This document shows positions 22,525-30,821 of a stretch of DNA of 31,869 bases, piece after piece. The stretch covers positions 1 to 31,869 of the forward strand of contig DATBEM010000227.1 in NCBI GenBank assembly GCA_036276115.1, given 5' to 3'. Numbering within the stretch: position 1 is the stretch's first letter; the number at the start of each line of letters is the position of its first letter. Position numbers and translations under genes: made by a program. Origin of the DNA: Trebonia sp036276115 (GTDB taxonomy: Bacteria > Actinomycetota > Actinomycetes > Streptosporangiales > Streptosporangiaceae). Below the pieces are notes generated by a model, which was given only the letters and a program-made list of their open reading frames with translations, was not told the origin of the DNA and made no database searches.

Positions 22525-22912
22525 CCGCGAGGACGGCACCGGCCTGGACCTGGCGGAGGTGCTCGAGGTCTACCGGTCCTCGGGCCTGGGCGAGCGGCGG
22601 CCGGTCGCCGACGCCGGCCGCATGGCGGCGATGATCGCGGGCGCCAACCTCGTCGTCACCTGCCGCGCGGGCGACGGCACGCTGATCGGCATCGCGCGCT
22701 GCGTCTCGGACTTCTCCTACGTCACTTACCTGTCCGACATCGCCGTCAGCGCGGACTACCAGCGGTCGGGCATCGGTCAGGCGCTTATCGAGGCCGCCCG
22801 GAAGCAGGCGCCGACGGCCAAGATCGTCCTGCTGTCGGCGCCGGGCGCCGCGCAGTACTACCCGCACATCGGATTCACGCAGCACAATTCGGCGTGGGTA
22901 CTGAATCCCTAA
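22508..22912 (+). CDS. GNAT N-acetyltransferase (predicted hydrazinosuccinate acetyltransferase, FzmQ/kinamycin type)
   Basis: The 134-residue GNAT-fold protein has the acetyl-CoA pyrophosphate-binding motif YQRSGIGQALIEAA following the strand TYLSDIAVSADY, and ends with the family-like YYPHIGFTQHNSAWVL. Start GTG 22508 lies inside the end of the lyase gene (17-base overlap), so translation is coupled. In the fosfazinomycin route the equivalent enzyme acetylates hydrazinosuccinate before the lyase step. The direct pairing with the lyase here is strong contextual support. No other acyl acceptor can be excluded by sequence. Confidence 0.88.
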   Translation: MTWHISREDGTGLDLAEVLEVYRSSGLGERRPVADAGRMAAMIAGANLVVTCRAGDGTLIGIARCVSDFSYVTYLSDIAVSADYQRSGIGQALIEAARKQAPTAKIVLLSAPGAAQYYPHIGFTQHNSAWVLNP

Positions 22913-23095
22913 TCGGCCCGCGGCGGCCCGGCCGCCGCGGGGCATTCCGCCCGACCGGCTCGCGACCCATACGCGAGCGGCCATTTGATAAGCAGCGGAA
23001 GCGAAACGGGAAGGATGTCCCGGAATGCTTGTGAACGTTTATTCCGCGAGGCTACGCTCAATTCTGATGCTAAACATTCCGCGAGAGGAGAACGC
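22913..23095 (+). promoter_or_regulatory. Hairpin and leader region before the PKS genes
   Basis: A perfect 11-base hairpin (22917-22927 with 22931-22941), without a T-run, follows the acetyltransferase. The direct repeat ATTCCGCGAG occurs at 23041-23050 and 23076-23085. The KS-alpha ribosome binding site (GAGAGGAG) overlaps the second copy. A separate promoter for the PKS genes is likely here, in addition to read-through. Confidence 0.5.
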
Positions 23096-24364
23096 ATGTC
23101 GCGCCGAGTGGCGATCGTTGGAGTAGGAGTCGTCGCGCCCGGGGCAATCGGAACCAAGGAGTTCTGGAGCATGCTCACCGAGGGGCGCACGGCAACCCGG
23201 AAGATCACGTTCTTCGACCCTTCGCGGTTCCGTTCCCGGGTGGCGGCGGAGATCGACTTTGATCCCGCCGCGAACGGCCTGACGCCGCAGGAGATCCGGC
23301 GCATGGACCGCGGCGTGCAGCTCGCCGTCGTCGCGGCCCGCGAGGCGATGGCTGACGCGGACCTCGCGCTGGCGGTGACCGACCCGACCCGCGTCGGGGT
23401 CACCATCGGGACCGCCGTGGGCGCGACGATGGGGCTGGACCAGGAGTACAACGTCGTCAGCGACAGCGGGCGGCTGCACCTGGTCGACCACGAGTACGCG
23501 GTGCCGCACCTGTACGACTACCTGGTGCCCACCTCCTTCGCGCGCGAGGTCGCCTGGGCGGCCGGGGCCGAGGGGCCGACGGCCGTGGTGTCCACCGGCT
23601 GCACCTCGGGGCTGGACTCGGTCGCGCACGCGGTCGACCTGATCCGCGAGGGGTCGGCCGACGTGATGGTGGCCGGCGCGTCCGACGCCCCCATCTCCCC
23701 CATCACGCTGGCCTGCTTCGACGCGATCAAGGCGACCACCCCCCGCAACGACGACCCCGAGCACGCCTCCCGGCCGTTCGACGCGAACCGGGCCGGGTTC
23801 GTCCTCGGCGAGGGGTCGGCCATCTTCATCCTGGAGGAGCTGGGGCACGCGCAGGCGCGCGGGGCGCGGATCTACGCCGAGATCGCCGGCTTCGGGTCGC
23901 GCTGCAACGCCTTCCACATGACCGGCCTGCGGCCGGACGGGGCCGAGATGGCGGAGGCGATCACCGCCGCCCTCACCGAGGCCCGCCTCGACGTCAGCGC
24001 CGTCGACTACATCAACGCCCACGGCTCGGGCACCCGGCAGAACGACCGCCACGAGACGGCGGCGTTCAAGCTCAGCCTCGGCCACCGGGCCTACGAGGTG
24101 CCGGTGAGCTCGATCAAGTCGATGATCGGCCACTCGCTCGGCGCCATCGGCTCGATCGAGATCGCGGCCTCGGTGCTGGCCATCCAGAACAACGTCGTCC
24201 CGCCGACGGCGAACCTGGACAGCCCCGATCCCGAATGCGACCTCGACTACGTCCCGAAGGTGGCCCGCGAGCAGCGGGTGGACACCGTGCTGAGCGTCGG
24301 CAGCGGCTTCGGCGGCTTCCAGAGCGCCATGGTCTTGCGCCGGGCTGACGGGCGGGCCGCCTGA
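23096..24364 (+). CDS. Type II PKS ketosynthase alpha
   Basis: The 422-residue KS has the active-site Cys169 in VVSTGCTSGLDSVAHA and the two catalytic His in YINAHGSGTRQNDRHE and SMIGHSLGAIGSIE. Cys position and length match ActI-ORF1-type KS-alpha enzymes, which join malonyl units on the ACP in a heterodimer with the CLF. I chose ATG 23096 with GAGAGGAG upstream; an in-frame ATG at 22985 would add 37 non-conserved residues. The stop overlaps the CLF start by one base (TGATG). Confidence 0.97.
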   Translation: MSRRVAIVGVGVVAPGAIGTKEFWSMLTEGRTATRKITFFDPSRFRSRVAAEIDFDPAANGLTPQEIRRMDRGVQLAVVAAREAMADADLALAVTDPTRVGVTIGTAVGATMGLDQEYNVVSDSGRLHLVDHEYAVPHLYDYLVPTSFAREVAWAAGAEGPTAVVSTGCTSGLDSVAHAVDLIREGSADVMVAGASDAPISPITLACFDAIKATTPRNDDPEHASRPFDANRAGFVLGEGSAIFILEELGHAQARGARIYAEIAGFGSRCNAFHMTGLRPDGAEMAEAITAALTEARLDVSAVDYINAHGSGTRQNDRHETAAFKLSLGHRAYEVPVSSIKSMIGHSLGAIGSIEIAASVLAIQNNVVPPTANLDSPDPECDLDYVPKVAREQRVDTVLSVGSGFGGFQSAMVLRRADGRAA

Positions 24365-25626
24365 TGACCTCCTCCGTGATCACCGGGATCGGCGTGGTGG
24401 CCCCCAACGGGCTGGGCACCGAGGAGTACTGGGGCGCGGCCCTGGCCGGCACGTCGGGCATCGGCCCGGTCGGCCGGTTCGACGCCAGCGGCTACCCGGC
24501 CAGGCTGTCGGGCGAGGTGCCCGGGTTCGCCGCCGAGGAGCACCTGCCGAGCCGGCTGCTGCCGCAGACCGACCACATGACCCGCCTCGCGCTGGTGGCG
24601 GCGGACTGGGCGCTGCGGGACGCCGGGGTGGACGGCGAGACGTTCCCCGCGCTCGACATGGGCGTCGTCACCGCCGCCTCGGCGGGCGGCTTCGAGTTCG
24701 GCCAGCGGGAGCTGGAGCGGCTGTGGGGCCAGGGCAACGAGTACGTGAGCGCGTACCAGTCCTTCGCCTGGTTCTACGCCGTCAACACCGGCCAGATATC
24801 GATCCGCAACGGGATGAAGGGCCCCAGCGGCGTCCTGGTCAACGACCAGGCCGGCGGCCTCGACGCGATCGCGCAGGCCCGGCGGCAGCTGCGCCGGGGC
24901 AGCAAGCTGATCATCACCGGCGGGGTCGACGGCTCCATCTGCCCCTGGGGCTGGATCGGGCACATCGCCAGCGGGCAGCTCAGCACCAGCGAGGACCCCG
25001 CGACGGCCTACCTGCCGTTCGACTCGCGCGCGGCCGGGCACGTCACCGGCGAGGGCGGGGCGATCTTGATCATGGAGGACGCCGCGGCCGCCCGCGCGCG
25101 CGGTGCCAGCCACGTGTACGGGGAGATCGCCGGCTACGCGGCGACCTTCGACCCCCGGGCCGGCCGGGGCCGGGAGCCGGGGCTGCGGCGCGCGATCGAG
25201 ATCGCGCTGGCCGACGCGGGCGCGGCGGCCGGGGACGTGGACGTCGTCTTCGCCGACGCGGCCGGCCTGCCGGAGCCGGACCGGGCGGAGGCCGCGGCGA
25301 TCGCGGCGGTCTTCGGCCCGGGGAGCGTGCCGGTCACCGCGCCCAAGACGATGACCGGCCGCCTGCACGCGGGCGGCGCCGCCGTGGACGTGGCGACCGC
25401 GCTGCTGGCCATCAGGGACGGCATCGTCCCGCCGACGGTCAACGTGCGGCCCGCGCCGGACTACCCGATCGAGCTGGTGACGGGCGGCCCGCTCCGCCTG
25501 CCGGTGCGGGTGGCGGTCGTCATCGCGCGCGGCCTGGGCGGGTTCAATTCCGTGCTCGTCGTGCGCGCCCCGGGCGAGGCAACTGACAACGCAAACGAGA
25601 TCAAGGGAGCTATCCATGCCGCATAA
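24364..25626 (+). CDS. Type II PKS chain length factor (ketosynthase beta)
   Basis: The 420-residue KS homologue has the active-site Cys replaced by Gln162 in VLVNDQAGGLDAI, the hallmark of CLFs. The gate-region FYAVNTGQISIRNGMKGPS and C-terminal GLGGFNSVLVV are also typical. The CLF sets the chain length together with KS-alpha; the accompanying C9 ketoreductase and didomain aromatase suggest a decaketide angucycline-type chain, but length cannot be read with certainty from these residues. It overlaps the ACP gene by 11 bases, so the minimal PKS is translated as a unit. Confidence 0.96.
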   Translation: MTSSVITGIGVVAPNGLGTEEYWGAALAGTSGIGPVGRFDASGYPARLSGEVPGFAAEEHLPSRLLPQTDHMTRLALVAADWALRDAGVDGETFPALDMGVVTAASAGGFEFGQRELERLWGQGNEYVSAYQSFAWFYAVNTGQISIRNGMKGPSGVLVNDQAGGLDAIAQARRQLRRGSKLIITGGVDGSICPWGWIGHIASGQLSTSEDPATAYLPFDSRAAGHVTGEGGAILIMEDAAAARARGASHVYGEIAGYAATFDPRAGRGREPGLRRAIEIALADAGAAAGDVDVVFADAAGLPEPDRAEAAAIAAVFGPGSVPVTAPKTMTGRLHAGGAAVDVATALLAIRDGIVPPTVNVRPAPDYPIELVTGGPLRLPVRVAVVIARGLGGFNSVLVVRAPGEATDNANEIKGAIHAA

Positions 25627-25864
25627 GACCATCGAGCTTACCGACCTGTGCCGGGTTCTGCGGGAAAGCGCGGGGGTAGGGGCCGGGATCGACCTGGACG
25701 GGGAGATCCTGGACGTCACGTTCGAGGACCTCGGGTATGACTCGATCGCGATGCTGGAGACGGGCGCGCGCCTCAGCCGCGAATACGGCGTGGCGATCGA
25801 GGACGACGCGTTTTCCGAGGCCACGACGCCGCGGAAGCTGCTCGACCTAATCGGCGCGGCCTGA
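25616..25864 (+). CDS. Type II PKS acyl carrier protein
   Basis: The 82-residue ACP has the phosphopantetheine site Ser43 in DLGYDSIAMLET, of the usual type II PKS form, and a helical acidic layout. Start ATG 25616 lies inside the end of the CLF gene with AAGGGAG upstream. The ACP carries the growing chain for KS-alpha/CLF. No phosphopantetheinyl transferase or malonyl-CoA:ACP transacylase gene is in the window; both are usually borrowed from the host. It is the last gene of this operon. Confidence 0.97.
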   Translation: MPHKTIELTDLCRVLRESAGVGAGIDLDGEILDVTFEDLGYDSIAMLETGARLSREYGVAIEDDAFSEATTPRKLLDLIGAA

Positions 25865-25950
25865 ATCCATCTCACCCGGGCCTTATCCCGGCCTAAGAAG
25901 TACAATGGCATAGAAGGGCCTTTCGTGGGCAGTAGATGACCACGGTAATT

Positions 25951-25993
25951 GCGGCCTTCCCGTGACGCCGGCGCGTACGGGAAGGCCGCTTTT
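25951..25993 (+). terminator. Rho-independent terminator of the PKS operon
   Basis: A perfect 13-base stem (25951-25963 with 25977-25989), a 13-base loop and TTTT (25990-25993), 87 bases after the ACP stop. Confidence 0.85.
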
Positions 25994-26045
25994 CATGCCG
26001 CCAGGCCCGCCGGCGGCACCCCGGGAGCAGGAGCAGGAGCACGTC

Positions 26046-26483
26046 ATGAAGTTTCGAACCTTGGTCGAGCCCCCCGAGCCCATGCACGGGCTGGAGGTCC
26101 CGGCGCAGATCGTGGAGTCCCTCGACGGCGGCAAGCGCCCGAAGGTGGTCATCACCGTCAACGGGCACAGCTGGCGCAGCGTGGTCGCCATCATGCGCGG
26201 CCGGCACCTGCTCGGCTTCAGCATCGCCAACCGCAAGGCGGCCGGCGTCGACACCGGCGAGGAGGTCGAGGTCGAGCTGGAGCTGGACACCGAGCCGCGG
26301 GTGATCGAGGAGCCGGCGGACTTCACCAAGGCCCTCGACGCCGAGCCGGCCGCCCGGGCCGCCTGGGAGCGGCTGCCCGACGGCCGCAAGAAGGAGCACG
26401 TGCGCGCCATCACCGGCGCCAAGAAGGCCGAGACGCGGGCGGGGCGCATCGAGAAGGCCATCGCCCAGCTGAAGGGCGCGTAG
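26046..26483 (+). CDS. YdeI/OmpD-associated-like protein (DUF1905 plus OmdA regions)
   Basis: The 145-residue protein has an N-terminal DUF1905 beta-barrel-like part (MKFRTLVEPPEPMHGLEVP, then PKVVITVNGHSWRSVVAIMRGRHLLG) and a C-terminal helical YdeI/OmdA part (AAWERLPDGRKKEHVRAI, then KKAETRAGRIEKAIAQL). The biochemical role of the family is unknown; it is common in actinobacteria, so this gene may be a neighbour and not part of the pathway. I chose ATG 26046, with GGAGCAGGAG upstream; the frame is open further upstream through the terminator stem, which makes a longer product unlikely. Confidence 0.8.
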   Translation: MKFRTLVEPPEPMHGLEVPAQIVESLDGGKRPKVVITVNGHSWRSVVAIMRGRHLLGFSIANRKAAGVDTGEEVEVELELDTEPRVIEEPADFTKALDAEPAARAAWERLPDGRKKEHVRAITGAKKAETRAGRIEKAIAQLKGA

Positions 26484-26487
26484 CGGC

Positions 26488-26592
26488 GCTCCCCCGCGCG
26501 CGCCGGGCGCGCGCGGGGGAGCTTAGCCTCGCGTGACGCGCGCAACGGCGCGGCCCGGGACCTGCGCAGGTCCCGGGCCGCAGGGCGCTTTT
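26488..26592. terminator. Two hairpins between convergent genes
   Basis: A 16-base perfect stem with a 3-base loop (26488-26503/26507-26522) is followed by a 32-base perfect palindrome (26550-26581) and TTTT at 26589-26592. They separate the YdeI-like gene from the convergent exporter gene. Confidence 0.75.
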
Positions 26593-26617
26593 CCGCGTGC
26601 CGTCTAGCGGTGCCCCG

Positions 26618-28777
26618 CTAGCTGGCCGGCCCGCCCGCCCGGTCGTACTCCGGGGCCGCCTCGACGGGCGCCCGCTGGTCGGGGACGAACAGGATCTTCG
26701 CCGCCGCCCGGGGGAAGCGCCAGCTCCAGTCGCCGAAGATGGACACCAGGGCGGGCACGAGCAGCGCCCGGACCACGGTGGCGTCCACGATGATGCCGAC
26801 GCCGAAGCCGGTCGCCATGGCCTTGACCACCGGCCCGGGAGCGGTGCTCATGGCCACGAAGCCGAGGAACAGGATCAGCGCGGCGCTGGTGACCAGGCGG
26901 CCGGTCCGCCCCATCCCCGCCAGGATCGCGTCGTGGTTCGACGCCCCGCGGTCGTGCTCCTCGCGGATCCGGCTGAGGATGAACACCTCGTAGTCCATCG
27001 ACAGGCCGAACAGGAAGGCGAACACGATCACCGGCAGCCAGGACGGGATGGACCCGAGGGCCGGGATGCCCCACAGCGCGTGCGAGCCGAACCCCTTCTG
27101 CCAGATCAGGGTCAGCGCGCCCCAGGAGGCGGCCACCGACAAGATGTTGAGGGCGACGGCCTTGAGCGGCAGGATCAGGGAGCGGAACGCCCGCGCCAGC
27201 AGGATGTAGCCGAGGATCGCGATCAAGATGACCATCAGCGGGAAGCTGCCGTAGACGGCCGAGATGAAGTCGCGGTTCTGGGCGTCGATCCCGCCGACGG
27301 TCACGTTCGGCCCGACCGCGTGGGCGGCGTCCCGCACGCTGGCGAGGGCGGCCGGGCTGTTGTCGTGGGTGAACACGTCAACGATGGCCGTGTCGCCGCG
27401 CGACCAGGAGGCCGCCGTCGGGGCAGTCGCGCCCTGGACGCCCGCCAGGCCCGACAGCGCGTGGACGAGCCGGGGGCCGTCCGCGCGGGGGGCGAGGATC
27501 TCGATCGGCGTCAGCGCGCCCTCGCCGATGCCCGACTGGTTGAGCGTATTCAGCGCGTCCTTCGCGGTGCCGGCCTGGCTGAGCGTGTCCGGGTTGCCGT
27601 TGGCCGGGCCGAGCGTGAGGGTGGTCGCCGCGCCCGCGAGCGCCCCCATGATGGCCAGGGCGACGATCGCCGAGGCCCAGCGGTGCTTCACCACGAAGCC
27701 CGACCAGCGGGTCCAGGCCCGGGCGGGCCCCGCGTCCGCCCGCCGGTGCGGCCAGTCCAGGCGCGGGCCGATCTTGGCGAGCATGACCGGCAGCAGGGTC
27801 AAGGTGACGGCGACGCTGACGATGGGGATCAGCAGGCCGCCGAAGCCGAGGCTGCGCAGGAACGGCACCGGCATCACGATCAGGCACAGCAGGCCCACCC
27901 CGACCGCGGTGCCGCTGAACACCACGGCCCGCCCGGCGGTGGCCATCGCCTCGACGACCGCGTCCTCACCCGACAGCCCGCGGGCACGGGCCTCGCGCCA
28001 GCGGACCACGATCAGCAGCGAGTAGTCGATCGCGATGCCGAGGCCGACGAGGGCGATCAGGTACTCCACGATGCTGGAGACCGACGTCGCCTCGGCCAGG
28101 CCCCACACCGCCAGGAAGGAGGTCATGATCGACACCAGCGCGATCACCAGCGGGACCAGGGCCAGGAACGACGCGAACACGAAGGCCAGGACGATCAGCG
28201 CGCCGAAGCCGCCGATCAGGCTCTCGACGAAGACGCTGGCGCCCTTCGCGCCGCTGCCGGCCTGCGCGGTCAGCGCGTCATAGCCCGTCAGGGCGACCGA
28301 CCCGCCCCCGACGGCCTGGCCCTTGATCGCCGCCTGGACGGCCTTCTCCGCCAGCGGGCTCTGGCCGTACTGGCCCGGCTCCGGCGGCGGGTAGTCGACG
28401 ATGAACGTCGTGCGGCCGTCCTTGGCGACGAAGCCGGAGTCGCTCGTGGTCGCGTAGGAGGCGACCCGGGAGCCGGGGACCGCCTGCTCGACGCGGGTGG
28501 TGAGCTGGTTCAGCCCGGTGGTCACGGCCGGCGAGGTCACCGCCTGGCCGGCCGGCAGCGAGACCACTACCACCAGCGGGGCACCATCGCCGCCGCCGCC
28601 GAACTGGCTGGTGATCTGCTGGTTCGTCTGGTAGCTCTGGTGGCCGGGAATGGAGTATTCCTGGCTAAGCGCGTCTGTTGCCTTCTTCGAGAAGGCCATC
28701 CCCAAGATGGTAAGGAGCAGCCAAAAGAGGACGACAAGGCGCTTGTGCGCCAAGGCCCAGCGGGTAATTCCTGACAC
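26618..28777 (-). CDS. MMPL/RND family exporter (ActII-ORF3-like)
   Basis: The 719-residue membrane protein has two similar halves. Each starts with a membrane helix and an extracytoplasmic domain and continues with a five- to six-helix bundle; the proton-relay Asp-Tyr pairs are in GLGIAIDYSLLIVVRW and LFGLSMDYEVFILSRIREEHD. Members of this family in antibiotic clusters (for example ActII-ORF3) export the product. It is the only clear transporter gene in the window and is the likely export or self-protection function. Start GTG 28777 is preceded by GGAAAGG. Upstream, TGTCAA and TACATA with an 18-base spacer form a plausible promoter on the minus strand. Confidence 0.92.
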   Translation of the reverse strand: MSGITRWALAHKRLVVLFWLLLTILGMAFSKKATDALSQEYSIPGHQSYQTNQQITSQFGGGGDGAPLVVVVSLPAGQAVTSPAVTTGLNQLTTRVEQAVPGSRVASYATTSDSGFVAKDGRTTFIVDYPPPEPGQYGQSPLAEKAVQAAIKGQAVGGGSVALTGYDALTAQAGSGAKGASVFVESLIGGFGALIVLAFVFASFLALVPLVIALVSIMTSFLAVWGLAEATSVSSIVEYLIALVGLGIAIDYSLLIVVRWREARARGLSGEDAVVEAMATAGRAVVFSGTAVGVGLLCLIVMPVPFLRSLGFGGLLIPIVSVAVTLTLLPVMLAKIGPRLDWPHRRADAGPARAWTRWSGFVVKHRWASAIVALAIMGALAGAATTLTLGPANGNPDTLSQAGTAKDALNTLNQSGIGEGALTPIEILAPRADGPRLVHALSGLAGVQGATAPTAASWSRGDTAIVDVFTHDNSPAALASVRDAAHAVGPNVTVGGIDAQNRDFISAVYGSFPLMVILIAILGYILLARAFRSLILPLKAVALNILSVAASWGALTLIWQKGFGSHALWGIPALGSIPSWLPVIVFAFLFGLSMDYEVFILSRIREEHDRGASNHDAILAGMGRTGRLVTSAALILFLGFVAMSTAPGPVVKAMATGFGVGIIVDATVVRALLVPALVSIFGDWSWRFPRAAAKILFVPDQRAPVEAAPEYDRAGGPAS

Positions 28778-28827
28778 TGCGCACCTTTCCTTTTATGTAG
28801 TCCAGTTTCCTACCTCTTTGACAGGCA

Positions 28828-28852
28828 GCGGCCGGGAAACGTGACCGGCCGC
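28828..28852. other. Small hairpin between hydrolase and exporter genes
   Basis: Eight-base arms GCGGCCGG/CCGGCCGC (28828-28835, 28845-28852) with a 9-base loop, downstream of the hydrolase and upstream of the exporter on the minus strand. It may be a weak terminator or an operator. Confidence 0.4.
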
Positions 28853-28880
28853 CGCCGCGAGAGGCTGAGCGCCGCACGGG

Positions 28881-29657
28881 CTACGTCGTGGCGAACCCGG
28901 TCAGGACCCGCCCGAGGATGCCGGTGTCCACGCGGTGCCAGGAGCCGGGAAGTTCCAGGCCCCAGCCGTTGGGGAGCGCCCGCGCGGTCGCCTTGGCGGC
29001 GGCCTTCAGCCAGTCGCTCGTGCCGTCGCTGTTGATCACCAGCGACGGGGTGCGGAGGCCCGCGAGCCGCCCGGCCGGCACGCTGAAGTCACCGCAGATC
29101 TCGGTGTCGTACGGCAGCGTGTGGGCGTTAGCCTCGTTGACCGGCCAGATCGGCCCCTTGCGCCACGCGATGATCATCTCCGGGGTGAGCCCGAGCAGGT
29201 CGCCGAGGAAGTACTCGGCGGCCCCGCCGCGGTCGCCGGCGGCGAGCAGCGCGCGCAGCCGGCCCATGAAGCCGGCCGGGGGCTTGGGGTAGCCGTCGAC
29301 CCGGTAGAACGGCTCGTGCAGGGCCAGCTTGGTGATGCGCACGCCCGCCATGGCCGCCTCCAGCGCGAGGTTCGCGCCGCAGGAGCCGGCGAACACGACC
29401 GCCTCGCCACCCGCCTCGCCGATAATCGCGTCCAGGTCCTCGATCTCCCGCTCGACCGCGTACTTATCCGAATCGCCGCTCTCGCCGCGCCCGCGGCGGT
29501 CGTAGACGAAGACGGTGCAGTTAGCCGTTAGCTCGGGCGCGATCGAATCAAAGATGGCATGATCGCGGAACGCCCCGTTGAGGAGCACGATCGGGACGCC
29601 GTCGCCCGCTTTCTCGTACGCGATCTTCGTTCCGTCACGTGAGACGACCTTGCGCAT
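28881..29657 (-). CDS. Alpha/beta hydrolase
   Basis: The 258-residue alpha/beta hydrolase has the oxyanion region IVLLNGAFRDH, VYDRRGRGESGDS, a nucleophile elbow FAGSCGAN (Ser in A-G-S-C-G, so the first Gly of GxSxG is Ala), an acid in INSDGTSDWL and a final His in GSWHRVDTG. The triad is complete, so it should be active as an esterase or other hydrolase. Kinamycin and fluostatin clusters carry alpha/beta hydrolases that act on epoxide or acylated intermediates, and this could be such a tailoring or detoxifying enzyme. A GTG at 29660 directly precedes the ATG; I prefer ATG 29657 because AGGAGA is then 5 bases away. Confidence 0.85.
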   Translation of the reverse strand: MRKVVSRDGTKIAYEKAGDGVPIVLLNGAFRDHAIFDSIAPELTANCTVFVYDRRGRGESGDSDKYAVEREIEDLDAIIGEAGGEAVVFAGSCGANLALEAAMAGVRITKLALHEPFYRVDGYPKPPAGFMGRLRALLAAGDRGGAAEYFLGDLLGLTPEMIIAWRKGPIWPVNEANAHTLPYDTEICGDFSVPAGRLAGLRTPSLVINSDGTSDWLKAAAKATARALPNGWGLELPGSWHRVDTGILGRVLTGFATT

Positions 29658-29737
29658 CACGATCTCCTAAACTCGGGTTGTATTCGTGACGCTAAACTTC
29701 AGGCATGGCAGTGGATGGCCGGTCGAGGACCACTCGC

Positions 29738-29776
29738 GCAGGGCCGGGGCTGACGGTGGCCCGGCCCTGCATTTTA
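29738..29776 (+). terminator. Hairpin with AT-rich tail in the hydrolase leader region
   Basis: Perfect 11-base arms (29738-29748, 29760-29770) followed by ATTTTA. As a terminator it points to the plus strand, where no gene is seen upstream. On the minus strand it lies in the leader of the hydrolase transcript. The neighbouring AT-rich stretch 29771-29805 is a likely promoter/operator area, with imperfect arms TAGTGGACT and AGTCACTA. Confidence 0.45.
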
Positions 29777-29870
29777 TAGTGGACTTAAATTTCTAGTCAC
29801 TACAATAAGGGCTGGGGCAGGCGAGCGCAAGCACTGTGCCTGCTTAGGCTGGCGTCTATCCCGGTTCGCC

Positions 29871-30599
29871 CTACCAGGGGACGGTTCCCTCGTCCGACAG
29901 GCACGCGCCCGACGGCCCGCAGGCCTCCAGCAGCGCCAGCCGGACCACGATCCGGGCTCCCTCGGCCGGGGTCCGCTGGCCCCGGTGGCCGTTGATGTCA
30001 GTGGCCACGATCCCGGGGTTGGCCGCGTTCACCTTGACCGCCGTCCCCCGCAGTTCCTTCGCGTAGGCGACGGTGAGGGCGTTGAGCGCCGTCTTGGACG
30101 ACTGGTAGGCGATCATCTGCACGCGCGCCATCATGGATTCCGGATCGGAGTTCAGGGTGAGCGAGCCCAGGTGGCTCGTCAGGTTGACGACGCGCCCGGC
30201 GGGCGAGCGGCGCAGCAGCGGCAGCATCGCCCCGGTCACCGACACCACCCCGAAGACGTTGGTCTCGTAGACCTCGCGCAGGTCCGCCGCCGTCGCCTCG
30301 CTCGACGCGCCGGTGAAGCGGCCGGCGATGCCGGCGTTGTTCACGAGGATGTCCAGGCGGCCGTAGCGCCGCTCGATCTCGGCCGCGGCGGCGGCCACCG
30401 AGGCAGGGTCGGCCACGTCGATCAGCAACGGCGCCGTCGTGATCTCGCCGCTGGCCAGCGAGTCGGCCGCCTGCTGGCCGCGCGCCTCATCGCGCGCGCC
30501 GACCAGGACGGTGATCCCGTGCTCGCCCAGCTGCCGGGCTACCTCGTAGCCGATGCCCTTGTTGGCGCCCGTGACGAGCGCGATCTTCTCAGCGGCCAC
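29871..30599 (-). CDS. Short-chain dehydrogenase/reductase, carbonyl-reductase-like
   Basis: The 242-residue classical SDR has cofactor motif VTGANKGIG (9-17), LVGARDEARGQQA (NADP-type Arg), NNAG, and the catalytic Ser/Tyr/Lys in RVVNLTSHLGSL and MIAYQSSKTALNALTVAYAKEL. It has the C-terminal form (GACLSDEGTVPW) of the carbonyl reductase-like group common in actinomycetes. The substrate is unknown; a ketone on the polyketide is possible. I chose GTG 30599 because GGAAGGAA lies just upstream; the frame runs on to 30704 with no conserved residues. Confidence 0.85.
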   Translation of the reverse strand: MAAEKIALVTGANKGIGYEVARQLGEHGITVLVGARDEARGQQAADSLASGEITTAPLLIDVADPASVAAAAAEIERRYGRLDILVNNAGIAGRFTGASSEATAADLREVYETNVFGVVSVTGAMLPLLRRSPAGRVVNLTSHLGSLTLNSDPESMMARVQMIAYQSSKTALNALTVAYAKELRGTAVKVNAANPGIVATDINGHRGQRTPAEGARIVVRLALLEACGPSGACLSDEGTVPW

Positions 30600-30821
30600 G
30601 TCGGATTCCTTCCCTAGTAGCTCACGATGTGGGCTTTGCCTCCACGGTCCCCGGTCACCAGGCGTGCGCGCACCCTCGAAGTTGCCCGGGCGCGCGGCGT
30701 TCAACTGAGCTGCGCCGGCGCCCGGGTGACCAGGGCGGGAACGTCTACCCGCTCTCGACTAGGGCTAGAGACGCCGCTGGAAACCTCGCAGGTAAGACGG
30801 GGCAGGAAGGGGCATCCTCTC
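30600..30821. promoter_or_regulatory. Divergent promoter region of SDR and ParB/StrR-like regulator genes
   Basis: The 222-base region must hold the promoters of both divergent genes. Similar short inverted motifs occur (GGTCACCAGG and GGTGACCAGGG), a possible operator for the neighbouring regulator. No clear boxes were defined. Confidence 0.35.

Noticed and set aside
26597..28774. 725-residue plus-strand open frame
   Set aside because: It is the antisense of the MMPL exporter, rich in Gly/Arg/Asp/Gln with no motifs.
30660..30740. StrR-type operator (GTTCGActG-N11-CagTcGAAc)
   Set aside because: GTTCAACTG is present near 30710, but the matching right arm is missing.
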